Assembly: GCA_030427255.1 (NCBI GenBank)
Contig: JAUHWY010000006.1
Span: forward strand, 83,848-147,847
Length of the DNA: 64,000 nucleotides
From: Bacteroidia bacterium
GTDB taxonomy: Bacteria > Bacteroidota > Bacteroidia > CAIKAF01
Reading direction: 5' to 3'
Both the position numbers and the translations under genes were made by a program. Within the stretch, counting starts at the first letter, position 1. The number at the start of each line of letters is the position of its first letter. Shown one piece after another: positions 29,235-40,900 of the stretch. The notes under the pieces were generated by a model, which worked only from the letters and a program-made list of their open reading frames with translations, ran no database searches and had not been told where the DNA came from.

Positions 29235-29747
29235 ATGCTTTTGTACGAAGATTCGGTGCGTTGGAACTTGCGTGGTTTCAGGTTTCTCTTGCTTTTGCCC
29301 GGCATGGTTTTTGCCCTGTTTTTTGTGCTGGGTTGGTGCGGTGTTGCTCCTTTTGCGGCTCATGGCCTGCTTTGGCTGTCCCTAAGCATGGCCGCTTGGG
29401 GTATTTTGTTGTTGCTGGTCAGCATGCGCCTGCATTTTAGGCTTGACAATCAATTCCTTAGCTACAAACTTTCGCCTTTGATGCGGGATTTTAAACAAAT
29501 TCGCTTAGCGCAAATTGAACGAGTGGACCATGGGCCTTATAGACCCATCCGCGAATTTGGCGGCTGGGGGCTGCGTTACAACCTGCGTGGTACCAAAGCT
29601 GCGGTGTCGATTTATGGAAGCCGGGGCGTACGGCTGCATCTTAAAAACAATAAGCAATTGCTGCTGGGAACGCCAAGGGATAATGCGCTGGCTGCGGCCA
29701 TTGAGTCCGCCTTGAAGCAAAGCGAGGCAAAGGACAAAAGCTCTTGA
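29235..29747 (+). CDS. Membrane protein of unknown function
   Basis: Likely start MLLYEDSVRWNLRGF at 29235, with TACTTTTA upstream. The longer ORF from 28566 runs through the palindromic region. Confidence 0.65.
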   Translation: MLLYEDSVRWNLRGFRFLLLLPGMVFALFFVLGWCGVAPFAAHGLLWLSLSMAAWGILLLLVSMRLHFRLDNQFLSYKLSPLMRDFKQIRLAQIERVDHGPYRPIREFGGWGLRYNLRGTKAAVSIYGSRGVRLHLKNNKQLLLGTPRDNALAAAIESALKQSEAKDKSS

Positions 29748-29836
29748 GTGGTTTAGCCCGATATGAATAAGGCGGTCTGTGCAATACTTTGTTGATTAAA
29801 ATTCTTGCCTGCTGTTGCGGCTGGCGATTTGCCCTC

Positions 29837-29844
29837 TACATTTG
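29837..29844 (+). promoter_or_regulatory. TAnnTTTG promoter element upstream of ddl
   Basis: TACATTTG, 4 nt before the ATG at 29849. Confidence 0.55.
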
Positions 29845-29848
29845 AAAT

Positions 29849-30841
29849 ATGAGTGCAAAACCTGTTGTTGCCGTGCTGGCAGGGAGCTATACCGGCGAAC
29901 ATGAAATCAGTTTAAAATCGGCGGCCCGGGTTATGGAGCAAATGGACCGTGAGGCATTTTCCCCTTGGCTTGTGGTGTTTAAAGAAAATACCTGGTGGGT
30001 GCAACTCCCCGAGGGAGAGGAGCTGGAAATTGACGCATCGCTTTGGGAATTTGCCTACGAAGGGCAATTGATTTGTTTTGACGTGGCCTACATTATTATG
30101 CATGGGGTACCCGGAGAGAGCGGTGAAGTGCAGGGCTTGTTGGAAATGTGTGGTCTTCCCTACACCACCCCCGGAGTCTTGGTTTCCTCGCTCACCATGA
30201 ACAAGCAGCTGACCAAAACTTTGGTAGCTTCCTTAGAGATTCCTGTGGCAAAATCCTTGCTGTATCGCGCCAATCAGGCACAAATATCCATTGACGAAGC
30301 GGTGGAGGAGCTAGGCTTACCTCTTTTTGTGAAGCCAAACCATGGAGGGTCCAGCTTAGCTACCTTTAAGGTGAAAAGCAAAACCGAAATGGTAGAGGCT
30401 ATTGAAAAGGCCTTTGAGGTAGACCACGAGGTTCTGGCCGAGGGATTTTTACCGGGCAGAGAGCTAACCTTAGGGCTTTATAAGTTTCAGGATACCTTGA
30501 TTTGCTTGCCGCCTACTGAAATTGTGCCGCACAATGAATTCTTTGACTATCAAGCAAAATACGAGGGCCAATCCGACGAGATAACCCCTGCAAAAATACC
30601 GGAAGAGCTAAGAAAGCAAATGGAAGCCTACAGCAAGGCCATATACTCCTTTTTAAATATTCGCGGTTTGGTACGCATGGACTACATGCTTCACCCGACA
30701 GAAGGTTTAATTTTCATGGAAATCAATACGGTTCCGGGTTTTTCGGAGGCTTCCATTGTTCCGCAACAAATACGCGCTGCCGGACAAACCGAAAAAGAGC
30801 TCATTTCACGCTTGATTTGGGAGGCTTTGGCAGAGCGCTAA
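29849..30841 (+). CDS. ddl: D-alanine--D-alanine ligase
   Basis: LAGSYTGEHEISLKSA, MHGVPGESGEVQGLLEMCGLPYTTPGVLVSSLTMNKQLTK, PNHGGSSLA, MEINTVPGFSEASIVPQQ. Confidence 0.93.
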   Translation: MSAKPVVAVLAGSYTGEHEISLKSAARVMEQMDREAFSPWLVVFKENTWWVQLPEGEELEIDASLWEFAYEGQLICFDVAYIIMHGVPGESGEVQGLLEMCGLPYTTPGVLVSSLTMNKQLTKTLVASLEIPVAKSLLYRANQAQISIDEAVEELGLPLFVKPNHGGSSLATFKVKSKTEMVEAIEKAFEVDHEVLAEGFLPGRELTLGLYKFQDTLICLPPTEIVPHNEFFDYQAKYEGQSDEITPAKIPEELRKQMEAYSKAIYSFLNIRGLVRMDYMLHPTEGLIFMEINTVPGFSEASIVPQQIRAAGQTEKELISRLIWEALAER

Positions 30842-30928
30842 CAACAGCCCGGAGGCTTAAAAAGGAAACCCTTAATTTGATAATCTCAAAAGGTAGCCAA
30901 AGAATATCGACTTTGGGAAAGTGAAATA

Positions 30929-30955
30929 AAAAAGCCGCTCATTGAGCGGCTTTTC
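30929..30955 (-). terminator. Terminator hairpin at the 3' end of the act/cox operon
   Basis: AAAAAGCCGCTCATTGAGCGGCTTTT; stem AAAAGCCGCTC/GAGCGGCTTTT with flanking A and T tracts. Confidence 0.85.
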
Positions 30956-30962
30956 TATTTGA

Positions 30963-32804
30963 TTAATGGGTGACTTTGGCTTCTTTTTCCTGTTCGGATA
31001 AGGCCTCATCTTGTGGTATGAAGTCTCGTTCTTCACCGTTCGGTACGCTATAGTCGTAAGGCCAGCGGTGTACGGCAGGAATATCGCCGGGCCAGTTGCC
31101 GTGAATTCCTTTAACCGGAGTAGTCCATTCGAGGGTGGTAGCTTTCCAAGGGTTCTTGGGAGCTTTAGGACCACGGAAGGCACTGTAGAAGAAGTTAAAG
31201 ACAAAGAGGAACTGGACCAAGCCTCCAATGATGGCAAAGATGGAGATGACCACATTTAAGTCAGCAAAGCCGTCGAAGAATTCAAAGTTTTGGTAATAAC
31301 GGCGTGGAACACCGGCCAAACCCATGTAGTGCATGGGGAAGAACACCCCATAAGCAGAGATAATGGTAACCCAGAAGTGTATGTACCCCAACTTTTTGTT
31401 CATCATACGTCCGAACATTTTAGGGAACCAGTGGTAAACCCCTGCAAAGGTGCCAAACATGGAGGCTACGCCCATTACTAAGTGGAAGTGAGCAACCACG
31501 AAATAGGTGTGGTGCAAGTTCACGTCAAGGGCTGAGTCGGCAAGGATGATGCCGGTAAGACCACCGGAGATGAATAGAGATACTACACCAATAGCGAAGA
31601 GCATGCCCGGGGTAAACACAATATTGCCTTTCCAAAGCGTGGTGATGTAGTTAAACGCCTTAATGGCAGATGGAATAGCAATCAACAAGGTAGTGAAGGT
31701 GAACACAGAACCTAACAGGGGATCCATTCCGGTAACGAACATGTGGTGTCCCCAAACAATAAAGGAAAGGAAAGCAATACCCAGCATGGAGCCAATCATG
31801 GCACGGTAACCAAAGATGGGTTTGCGCGAGTTAACCGCCAAAACCTCAGAGGTAATGCCCAAGGAAGGCAATAGAATGATATACACTTCGGGGTGTCCAA
31901 GGAACCAAAACAAGTGTTGGTAAAGCACAGGACTACCACCTGTTTGCTCCATAGCTTGTCCGGAGATGTAGATATCAGACAAATAGAAAGAAGTACCCAT
32001 GGAGCGGTCAAACAACAACAGAAGACCGGCGGCCAAAAGGACAGGGAAGGACAGAAGACCTAAGATAGCGGTAATAAGGAATGCCCAAATAGTGAGCGGC
32101 ATGCGCGTCATAGACATTCCCTTAGTACGCAAGTTTAGTACCGTAGTAATGTAGTTTAGACCACCAATAAGTACGGAAACAATGAATAGAATGATGGAAA
32201 CCAACCAAAGGGTCATACCCAAACCGGAACCGGAGGAAGCCTCAGGCAACGCGGAGAGCGGAGGATATACAGTCCATCCGGCAGAAGCGGGTCCTGTTTC
32301 TACAAAAAGCGAAACCATCATAACCGCACTAGAGGCGAAGAAGAACCAATACGACAGCATATTTAAGAAAGGCGAGGCCATATCGCGCGCTCCCAACTGC
32401 AATGGAATCAGCAAGTTCGAAAATGTACCTGAAAGACCGGCAGTAAGTACCATAAAAATAAGGATGGTACCATGTATGGTTACAGCCGCCAAATAGAAAT
32501 TGGGATCTAATACTCCGTCGGGAGCCCATTTACCTAGAAAAGTCTCTAAAATGGGCATTTCTTGTCCGGGCCATCCCAATTGAAGCCTAAAGAACAAAGA
32601 GAGCAACATACCCACAAGCCCCATAAACATTCCTGTAATCAGGAATTGCTTTGCGATCATCTTGTGGTCTTGCGAAAAAATGTATTTCGTAATGAACGTC
32701 TCTTTGTGATCGTGGTGGTCGTGTGCGTGCTCGTGTCCGTGGATGGACTCTTGAGCGACCTGATTGGATTGAACTTGACTCATGACTCGTGCTTGTTCGT
32801 TCAA
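30963..32804 (-). CDS. ctaD: Cytochrome c oxidase subunit I
   Basis: FWFLGHPEVYIILLPSLGITSEV, FIVWGHHMFVTGMDP, HHTYFVVAHFHLVMGVASM. Confidence 0.96.
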   Translation of the reverse strand: MNEQARVMSQVQSNQVAQESIHGHEHAHDHHDHKETFITKYIFSQDHKMIAKQFLITGMFMGLVGMLLSLFFRLQLGWPGQEMPILETFLGKWAPDGVLDPNFYLAAVTIHGTILIFMVLTAGLSGTFSNLLIPLQLGARDMASPFLNMLSYWFFFASSAVMMVSLFVETGPASAGWTVYPPLSALPEASSGSGLGMTLWLVSIILFIVSVLIGGLNYITTVLNLRTKGMSMTRMPLTIWAFLITAILGLLSFPVLLAAGLLLLFDRSMGTSFYLSDIYISGQAMEQTGGSPVLYQHLFWFLGHPEVYIILLPSLGITSEVLAVNSRKPIFGYRAMIGSMLGIAFLSFIVWGHHMFVTGMDPLLGSVFTFTTLLIAIPSAIKAFNYITTLWKGNIVFTPGMLFAIGVVSLFISGGLTGIILADSALDVNLHHTYFVVAHFHLVMGVASMFGTFAGVYHWFPKMFGRMMNKKLGYIHFWVTIISAYGVFFPMHYMGLAGVPRRYYQNFEFFDGFADLNVVISIFAIIGGLVQFLFVFNFFYSAFRGPKAPKNPWKATTLEWTTPVKGIHGNWPGDIPAVHRWPYDYSVPNGEERDFIPQDEALSEQEKEAKVTH

Positions 32805-32807
32805 AAA

Positions 32808-34016
32808 TTAATTATTGTTGGCAAAACGGGTAATCCACCCTTTAGCCGCCAAACGTTCGGTAGTTTCTTGTCCGAAAGTCTTTTTACCGGCCGCCCAAGT
32901 ATCGTAGGCCTCTCCGTCTATAACACGAATTGGTAGCATCATGTTAAAGTGGGTAGCGCCGCAGATGTTGTTGCAATACAGGCGGTATTCGAAATCCGGA
33001 TCGTTGAGTTTCTCCTTCATTTCCTCAGAGGTAATGATGGGCGTGAAGTTAAAGTAGGTTTCTGTGCCGGGTACACAGTACATGTGCACACGGAAATGTG
33101 GCATGTATGCGCTATGGATTACATCTTGAGAGCGCATGGTAAGTTTGATGGGACGATTTACCGGCAAATAAATGGTATCGCGAACAATAACATCGTCATA
33201 GGTAGAAGCAAAAGTCTCTGCTCCGGTTTCGTATTCATATCGGAAACCAGCGATGGTTCGGATCTGGTGAATGATTCTTCTCAGCCTTGTTTTCTCCTTA
33301 CCTAGTTTTTCCTCAGGCAAGAATCCGTTTACAATGCTGGAATCGGTTACCGTGGAGTCTCTGCGCAACAAAGTCATTTGTTCCATGATGGTTTCAGCCG
33401 ACAACAGGCCAAGGATATTGTCGTTGTTGATCATGGTATAATTTGCTTTTCCAAGAGCATTGTCTGCCCCGGAATAGCGGGCGGTCCAATCGAACTGACG
33501 TGCGTAAAGCTCAAGATTGATAGCGCCTTCGTCGTCGTCGGTAATATGACTCCACACGATTAAACCTTTTAGCACCAACACAGCCATAACAACGGCAGGC
33601 ACTAAGGTCCAAATCAGCTCCAAGTTGTTGTTGTGGGCATAGTGTGTAGCTCTGCGGGCTTTGTTGTAGCGGTATTTCCAGCTAAACCAAATAAGCAGCA
33701 CCTGAGTAATTACAAAAGCGATGCTGATTACAATAAAGTTCAAGTTCAACAGGCTATCTACCTCTTCGCCATGGGCGGAAGCAGCTTGAGGAACGAACTG
33801 GTCGTTGTAATACTTAACGGTGAGGTATACGAACATCCCCAACAGCCCTACCAAATAGAGCAGCCAAATAAAGGCATTCAGTTGGTTGTCGGATTCTGAG
33901 ACCTCATGCGCCTTTTGACCACGCAGGGTCGCAGCTGCTTGAATAACATTAAGTAGTCTTGCAGCCGTTAGGACTGTAAGTACAATGAGGGCAATAAGTG
34001 CAATATTCATCAACAT
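32808..34016 (-). CDS. Cytochrome c oxidase subunit II
   Basis: CuA motif LYCNNICGATHFNMMLPI; two N-terminal TM segments. Confidence 0.94.
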   Translation of the reverse strand: MLMNIALIALIVLTVLTAARLLNVIQAAATLRGQKAHEVSESDNQLNAFIWLLYLVGLLGMFVYLTVKYYNDQFVPQAASAHGEEVDSLLNLNFIVISIAFVITQVLLIWFSWKYRYNKARRATHYAHNNNLELIWTLVPAVVMAVLVLKGLIVWSHITDDDEGAINLELYARQFDWTARYSGADNALGKANYTMINNDNILGLLSAETIMEQMTLLRRDSTVTDSSIVNGFLPEEKLGKEKTRLRRIIHQIRTIAGFRYEYETGAETFASTYDDVIVRDTIYLPVNRPIKLTMRSQDVIHSAYMPHFRVHMYCVPGTETYFNFTPIITSEEMKEKLNDPDFEYRLYCNNICGATHFNMMLPIRVIDGEAYDTWAAGKKTFGQETTERLAAKGWITRFANNN

Positions 34017-34056
34017 GGCAAGCTGTTATTGAAACACCGTGGGATTAAAAAAAGTT

Positions 34057-35232
34057 TTAAATATGGTGTTGTTTCGACTCGTTTAAGAAAGGGTGATTTT
34101 TGGGAACCAAGGCAGCTTTTCCAAGTGCCCGGTAGGTAACGAACAGAAACAGACCCAAAAAGCCGATCATCATGCCCACAGATTGAGGCAAAAGCACTTG
34201 ATAGCCTGCCATGGCTCCCGGCATGATGATTTGGTACATATCTAAAAAGTGACCAAAGAAAACTATGATTCCTGCGGCGAAGGTGAGTCTATAACTACGC
34301 TTTGCGTCGCGGTGCATAAGCACCAACAAAGGGAAAGCAAAGTTAATTACCAGCATAAAAATCATAAAAGGTTGGTAAGCGGTATGGAAACGCTCCATGA
34401 AGTAGTTGATTTCTTCAGGAATATTGGAATACCAAATCAGCATGTATTGGCTAAACCATAGGTAAGTCCAAAAAATGCTAAAAGCGAACATCATTTTGGC
34501 CAAATCGTGGATATGGCTGGTATTTAGGTGAGGCATGTATCCGTTTTGCTTTAACCAAAGCGTTAACAAAAGCATGAGGGTAAGGGCAGAAACAAAGAAG
34601 CCGGCAAATACATACCATCCAAATAGAGTAGAAAACCAATGGAAATCCAAAGACATCAACCAGTCCCAAGAAGCCGTAGAAGATGTAACAGCGAAGAAAA
34701 CTAGGAAGGCTGCAGACCAGCGGTAGGATTTCTTATGCCAAGTTAAACCACCTTCCAAATCTTCTTTCAAAGAAAACTGACGAAGTTTCATGGTAAAGAA
34801 AATCCAACCTGCCAGATAAAATACGGTACGGATGAGCCAAAACTCATTTTGAAGCCATACTTTTTTTCCGGAAGTAAGGTAAATTTCATCGGTAGCTTGT
34901 ACTTCGGGATCAAGCCAATGGTATAGGTGGTGTCCATGGAAATAGCCCATAATAACCACAATAAAAAGGAAGAGAGAGCCGATAGGCAAATATTGGCTCA
35001 TGGCTTCGGGCACACGCTTAAAACCAATATGCCAGCCACCTTCACCTACATAATGCACGGCAACAAAGAAGGTACCTGCTAAGGCAATAGCAGTAAACCA
35101 GAAACTGTTGAGCAGCAAATTGGCCCAAGCGTAATGCGCATCGGCCACAAAGGCTCCGATGATAGAAACTAAACCAATACCCATCATGCCGAGGAGTAGG
35201 TTGCGGATATTTCCAGGTAAGGAGAATTGCAT
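34057..35232 (-). CDS. actF: Alternative Complex III membrane subunit ActF-like
   Basis: Multi-TM protein between cox genes and the ActE-like cytochrome; FSIFWTYLWFSQYMLIWYSNIPEE. Confidence 0.85.
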   Translation of the reverse strand: MQFSLPGNIRNLLLGMMGIGLVSIIGAFVADAHYAWANLLLNSFWFTAIALAGTFFVAVHYVGEGGWHIGFKRVPEAMSQYLPIGSLFLFIVVIMGYFHGHHLYHWLDPEVQATDEIYLTSGKKVWLQNEFWLIRTVFYLAGWIFFTMKLRQFSLKEDLEGGLTWHKKSYRWSAAFLVFFAVTSSTASWDWLMSLDFHWFSTLFGWYVFAGFFVSALTLMLLLTLWLKQNGYMPHLNTSHIHDLAKMMFAFSIFWTYLWFSQYMLIWYSNIPEEINYFMERFHTAYQPFMIFMLVINFAFPLLVLMHRDAKRSYRLTFAAGIIVFFGHFLDMYQIIMPGAMAGYQVLLPQSVGMMIGFLGLFLFVTYRALGKAALVPKNHPFLNESKQHHI

Positions 35233-35270
35233 GATTATTTTTTTAGGCGTGGTGCAAATGGTTTAACAAA

Positions 35271-35948
35271 TCAATTAGCAGCAGTAGAGTCCGGGGAAGC
35301 TGCTTCTGTAGTTTCGGCATCCGTTTCCTCTGCCTCTTCGGCTCCGAGTTGTTGGAGGGTTTGTACATACTGTACAATCTGCCAACGTTCTACGGCATTG
35401 GTTTGAGATGCATAGCTGCCCATATTTCCTTTGCCGTATTGCATAGCATAATAAATTTGACCTTCGGAAATCCCTTTAAGTTGGTCGCTGTTGTAAGCCG
35501 GTGGTTGTAGACCGTAATTGTCCTTTTCCAGCAATATTTTCACAACAGAGCCATCCCCTTTGCCTTCTTTACCGTGGCAAGCTATGCAGTAAACTTCGTA
35601 CAAACGTTTGCCCTCGTCTAAATGAAAAGAGTTCCTTTCTAATGGGCTTTTAAGCTCTGCAATAGCTGCTTCGCGTCCCTCAGGGCTATCTTCGTAAGGG
35701 AAAGGAGCAAAATTTATTTTATCCAAAGCTTCGTCGGTATGAGCCACGGTACCTTCAACCGGCACTTGATTGGTGATGCCATTCTCGTAGTTTGGATTGG
35801 GCTCCCCGGGTTTGTAAGCCGGGCTGTAATACATATCCGGCATATACTCATAACCCGGGCTATTGGGGTCAGACTGGAAACATGAAGTCACCCCTAACGA
35901 GAGAAGGGCGCTACATCCTATCAGTGCTATTTGCTTAAATGATTTCAT
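35271..35948 (-). CDS. actE: Alternative Complex III cytochrome c subunit ActE-like
   Basis: Lipobox SLGVTSCF; GKRLYEVYCIACHGKEGKGDG heme motif. Start set at MKSFKQ. Confidence 0.88.
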   Translation of the reverse strand: MKSFKQIALIGCSALLSLGVTSCFQSDPNSPGYEYMPDMYYSPAYKPGEPNPNYENGITNQVPVEGTVAHTDEALDKINFAPFPYEDSPEGREAAIAELKSPLERNSFHLDEGKRLYEVYCIACHGKEGKGDGSVVKILLEKDNYGLQPPAYNSDQLKGISEGQIYYAMQYGKGNMGSYASQTNAVERWQIVQYVQTLQQLGAEEAEETDAETTEAASPDSTAAN

Positions 35949-35970
35949 GGTGCCGTTTTTCCGATTTCGG

Positions 35971-36516
35971 TTAGTCTTCATAACGCAATTCATCATCGGT
36001 ACATTCCATGGCACCGAGTTCCAGCAATTGATCTTTCAAAGCGGTAGCTTCTTGCTTGGGGTTGTCTTGCAAAACAATCTCCATAACAAACAGGTCGTTT
36101 GTTGACCGGGGTTCCGGGTTCATGGGCTGAATACCCGGAGCCAAGCGTGTGCGGAAAAAATAGGTTCCTATCATTCCATGAGCAGCAATAAGAACCGTAA
36201 TTTCAAACGCTACAGGAATAAATGCAGGCAAATTAGTGGCCAAAGAGAAACTGGGTTTTCCACCAATATCCATGGGCCAATCCTGAACGTTCATATACCA
36301 CATCATTAATAAGGCAAGGCTTAGGCCTGCGCCACCATAAAAGAATGCGGCAGTTGAAATTCTGGTCTTAGATAATCCCAATACCGGATCGATTCCGTGG
36401 ATTGGGAATGGAGAGTATACCTCACGAATCTTGACTCCACCTTTTACCAAAGCTTCTGCAGCGTGCAAACACTCGTCGGGGTCTGTGAATTTGGCCAGAA
36501 TCGTTTTCTTGCTCAT
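35971..36516 (-). CDS. actD: Alternative Complex III subunit ActD-like (DUF3341)
   Basis: ILAKFTDPDECLHAAEALVKGGVKIREVYSPFPIHGID; two TM segments; act-cluster position. Confidence 0.88.
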   Translation of the reverse strand: MSKKTILAKFTDPDECLHAAEALVKGGVKIREVYSPFPIHGIDPVLGLSKTRISTAAFFYGGAGLSLALLMMWYMNVQDWPMDIGGKPSFSLATNLPAFIPVAFEITVLIAAHGMIGTYFFRTRLAPGIQPMNPEPRSTNDLFVMEIVLQDNPKQEATALKDQLLELGAMECTDDELRYED

Positions 36517-36537
36517 AACGGTCTCTGATGAAATAAA

Positions 36538-37950
36538 TTAATGGGCTTCGGCTTCTTCACCGATGCGTGCATACTTTTCTTTTGTCTTGCGTTTCCAACC
36601 GTCACCGCTGGACTTCAAAATAGATTTGGTCTCGGCAATGGCAATAACGGGGAAGGTACGCGCAAACAACAGGAAGAGTGTAAAGAAAATACCCAGTGTT
36701 CCAACAAATATGCCTACGTCTACCCAAGTAGGATAAAACATGGTCCACGAAGAGGGCAAGTAGTCGCGGTGCAATGAGGTAACAATAATTACGAAACGCT
36801 CAAACCACATACCAATGTTAACCACAATAGACAACAGGAAAGTACCCACCAAACTGCGGCGAATTCCTTTAAACCAAAACAACTGTGGACTAATCACATT
36901 ACAACTCATCATGATCCAATACGCCCAAGCATAAGGCCCTGTAGCGCGGTTCAAGAAAGCGTAGTGCTCATACTGTACACCGGAATACCAAGCAATAACC
37001 AATTCGGTAATGTAGGCTACACCTACAATAGATCCGGTAACCACAATAATCTTGTTCATAGACTCCAAGTGATTCACCGTAATGTACTCCTCCAAGTTCA
37101 AGACCTTACGCATGATAATGAGAAGCGTGGCTACCATGGCAAAACCGGAGAAAATCGCACCAGCCACAAAGTAAGGGGGGAAAATGGTGGTGTGCCAACC
37201 CGGTATTACAGAAGTAGCAAAGTCAAACGATACAATGGTGTGCACTGAAAGTACCAAAGGAGTTGAAAGGCCGGCAAGTACCAAGGATACTTCTTCGAAA
37301 CGCTGCCAGCTTTTGGTAGTGCCACTCCATCCGAAAGAAACGATTTTATAAATACGTTTCATGAAAGGAATAATTTGGCGGTCACGCACCGTTGCAAAGT
37401 CAGGAATCAAGCCCACATACCAGAATCCAAGAGAAACGGAGAAGTAGGTAGAGATGGCAAACAAGTCCCAAAGCAGGGGTGAGTTAAAGTTCACCCACAG
37501 AGAACCAAACTGGTTTGGTACGGGGAAGAACCAATACACCACCCAAACACGACCTACGTGAATACCCGGGAACATGGCGGCGCATATTACCGCAAAAATG
37601 GTCATAGCTTCTGCCGAACGGTTGATGGCCATCCGCCATTTTTGACGGAACAGCAACAAGATGGCAGAAATCAAGGTGCCGGCGTGACCAATACCTACCC
37701 ACCATACAAAGTTGGTAATGTCCCAAGCCCAACCTACGGTTTTATTGAGGCCCCATACCCCAATTCCTGTTCCAAAGGTGTAAGCAATTAAGCCAAGTCC
37801 CCAGAGTGCGCACAATGCGGCTATGGTAAAAACCAGATACCACATCTTGTTTGCACGCCCTTCGATGGGCCGAACTATTTCGTCCGTAATCTGAGCATAG
37901 GACTTATTTCCTAAGATCAGTGGCTGCCTGATGGGGGATTCAATTTGCAT
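36538..37950 (-). CDS. actC: Alternative Complex III NrfD-like membrane subunit ActC
   Basis: Multi-TM NrfD/PsrC-like; WVVYWFFPVPNQFGSLWVNFNSPLLWDLFAISTYF. Confidence 0.9.
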   Translation of the reverse strand: MQIESPIRQPLILGNKSYAQITDEIVRPIEGRANKMWYLVFTIAALCALWGLGLIAYTFGTGIGVWGLNKTVGWAWDITNFVWWVGIGHAGTLISAILLLFRQKWRMAINRSAEAMTIFAVICAAMFPGIHVGRVWVVYWFFPVPNQFGSLWVNFNSPLLWDLFAISTYFSVSLGFWYVGLIPDFATVRDRQIIPFMKRIYKIVSFGWSGTTKSWQRFEEVSLVLAGLSTPLVLSVHTIVSFDFATSVIPGWHTTIFPPYFVAGAIFSGFAMVATLLIIMRKVLNLEEYITVNHLESMNKIIVVTGSIVGVAYITELVIAWYSGVQYEHYAFLNRATGPYAWAYWIMMSCNVISPQLFWFKGIRRSLVGTFLLSIVVNIGMWFERFVIIVTSLHRDYLPSSWTMFYPTWVDVGIFVGTLGIFFTLFLLFARTFPVIAIAETKSILKSSGDGWKRKTKEKYARIGEEAEAH

Positions 37951-37981
37951 AAGGCGTTATTCTGTTGTTTCTCTAATCTGA

Positions 37982-40900
37982 TTAATGTCCGGTAGGCATA
38001 TCGTGAGCGGCCTCTTCATGACCGGCTTCGGAATGACCATGCGCTTCGTCATGTCCACCTCCATGATGACCATGCGCGGCATGTCCATAGGCTTCCTCCA
38101 CATTGCGCACTTTGGTTTGGTACACAATATTGGGTTTAACGCCTACTTCTTCCAGCAAATAATAAGCCCGACCTTCTTGAGACTTTTTGCTCAATTGACC
38201 TTTGTCGTCGTTAAAGTCACCAAATACAATGGCATTGGCGGGACAAGCTTCGGCACAGGCGGTTTGAATCTCGCCGTCTTTTACCATCCGTCCTTCGGAC
38301 TTAGCGGTAAGCTTGCCAGCTTGAATGCGTTGCACGCACATAGAGCATTTCTCCATAACACCACGCGCACGAACGGTAACGTCGGGATTGAGCACCATTT
38401 TGCCCAAATCGTCGTTCATGTAATAGTCAAACTTATCGTTGTCATGATAGCTAAACCAATTGAAGCGACGCACTTTGTAAGGACAGTTGTTGGCACAGTA
38501 GCGGGTACCTACACAACGGTTGTAGGTCATTTGGTTAAGCCCCTCTGTGCTGTGCGTAGTGGCCAATACCGGGCAAACCGTTTCGCAAGGAGCATGGTTG
38601 CAATGTTGACACATCACCGGTTGGAAAGCAACCCTTGGATTGGCCTGAGGAATTTCCTTGGCGCTATGGTTTTTATTTCCACGCTCGTAACGTGTGCTTG
38701 GGTCAGCGTCTGAGGTGTAGTAACGGTCAATCCGCAGCCAATGCATATCGCGTGAGCGGCGAATCTCGTCTTTTCCTACCACAGGAACGTTGTTCTCTAC
38801 GTGACAAGAAACCACACATGCTCCGCAACCTGTGCATGCGTTGAGGTCAATAGACATGCCCCAACGGTGATTAATCATTTTAAACTCCCGCCAGTAGTCG
38901 ATTTTATCTACCGGTGCCCCATGTTCCCCTTCCGGAATTAGTTCCTTAATGTTGGTATGGAGCAATTTGGGCGCATTTCCTGATTGAGGATTGCTTTGGT
39001 ACTCTCCAAAAGAAGTTTCCTTAATGATATCTCTACCCATCATGGTGTGGTGGGTTTGAGTACCGGCCAATTGATACCTTGCATCTGTAGCTTCAACCTG
39101 GGCGCCCAAGGCATGCGTTTGAAGGTACCCGTTGCTCACCTGAAGCATCGGGAACACATTTGCACCAATGGCTTTTTGCTCTTGGCGACCAAACAAACGG
39201 CCATAACCTAAAGCAAGGCCTATGGTTTTGGGGGCTTGACCGGGTTGGGCCAAGGCAGGAAGTTCTACAGTTTTACCGTTAAGGGTCACCTTAACCACAT
39301 GGGCATATTGTTCTTGGCCCATGAGTTTATTGAGGTTCAACTCATCCATATCCGAGGGCGCCATGGTAACATAGTTGTCCCAGGTCACTCGGGTAATTGG
39401 GTCAGGAAGTTCTTGAAGGATGGGGTTGTTGCTGTGGTTGCCCCAGCCCATTCCGGCTTTCTCATAAAGCACTACTTCCCAACCTTGGGTTGAGGCATTC
39501 AAAAGTGCCTTTGCTGCAGCTACGGCATCAAAAGAGCTACTTACTGTTTCGTCAACCCCCTCTACAGGAGCTTCGGTATGGGCTTCGGCAGATTCGGAGC
39601 TGTTGTGTTTGGCGGTATAGACTCCATCAAACAAGAAACTGTTCCAGAAGTCGCTAAAAAACAGACCCTCTCCTCCAACAAACAAGCCATCTTGCCATTG
39701 CTTCTTAAGAAAATCCCGGAAGTTGGTGTTGTTCTTGTTCCCACGACGCACTTGTCCGGTCCACACCAAAAAGCTCTCTTGAGCCTGACGTGTGTCGAAC
39801 AATGGGTGGATGGTAGGTTGCTGAATGGTGTAACGTCCCGTTACTGCCTCGTGGTCGTTCCAGCTCTCTAGGCTGTGATGATCCGGCAACAAATATTGGG
39901 TTTGAGTCTCCTCTACTCTATCGGCGAAGGAAACAGAAAGGCTAAGGCCTTTCATTGCTTCGGCGAGTTCCGCACCATTGGGCATGGAATATACAGGATT
40001 GCAGCCGTACACAATTAAGCCGGCCACTTCACCTTTGGCGATACGACCTGCCAACTTAGCGGCAGCAGCGTCGTTGCCTTGGTACAAATTCACGGTATGG
40101 TCGGTGCGCAAGGTATGTCCGTAGTTGCCCAACATTTGGTTGATGCGCGCTACTAAACCTTGAGCATGCTTATCGTTTAATCCACAAACTACAAGTCCCT
40201 TTCCTTTATTGCTCAGCAAATGATCTCCGGCGCGAGCGATGTCTTCGCTAAAAGAAACCTCAGCATTTCCTGCTTTGGATTGACCAAGCTTAGAGGCAAT
40301 GTAATTGTGAAGTGCTACCACGGCAGCGCCATGTTCCGAAGCCTTAATCATGGTTCGGTAATCGGCGTTGGCTCCGGCCAAGGACATTACCGTCTCAAAT
40401 TGGAAATGACGGCTCATGTGCGGATTGTCCGGATTACGTCCCTCGGCATAGCCATGTTCGTAAGCCGTGGAAAAGAGCCAGCCATTCAAAAAGTCGGCAC
40501 CAATGGAAACGATGGACTTGGCTTTGCCAAAATCCAAACAAGGAATAATGGACTTGCCCATAACTTCCCGGTGTGCATCGCGGATGCTTTTCCAGGAAAC
40601 GGCATCGTAAGAGATATGCTCAATGTTTCCATAAACTTCCGCAAATTGAGCGATGGCCCTTTTGGTGGAAGGAGAAACAATGCTGTGGCTAAGCAAAACC
40701 GTCTTCTTTCCTGAATCGGCAATCTTTTGCAAGGAAGTAATGATTTCCTTATCTGCATCGGACCAAGCAATGGGTTGGCCCTCTTTCAAGGCAGATTTGG
40801 CTCTTTTGCCATCGTACAAGGAAAGTACGGAGGCTTGAATACGGGCATTGGTACCTCCATGCGTTATGGAGCAATGCTTATTGCCCTTTACTTTAATGGG

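Noticed and set aside
24842-30841. RluA-PASTA-Ddl gene neighbourhood as a novel system
   Set aside because: From general knowledge this is a common Bacteroidetes gene neighbourhood, so it is not reported as unusual.
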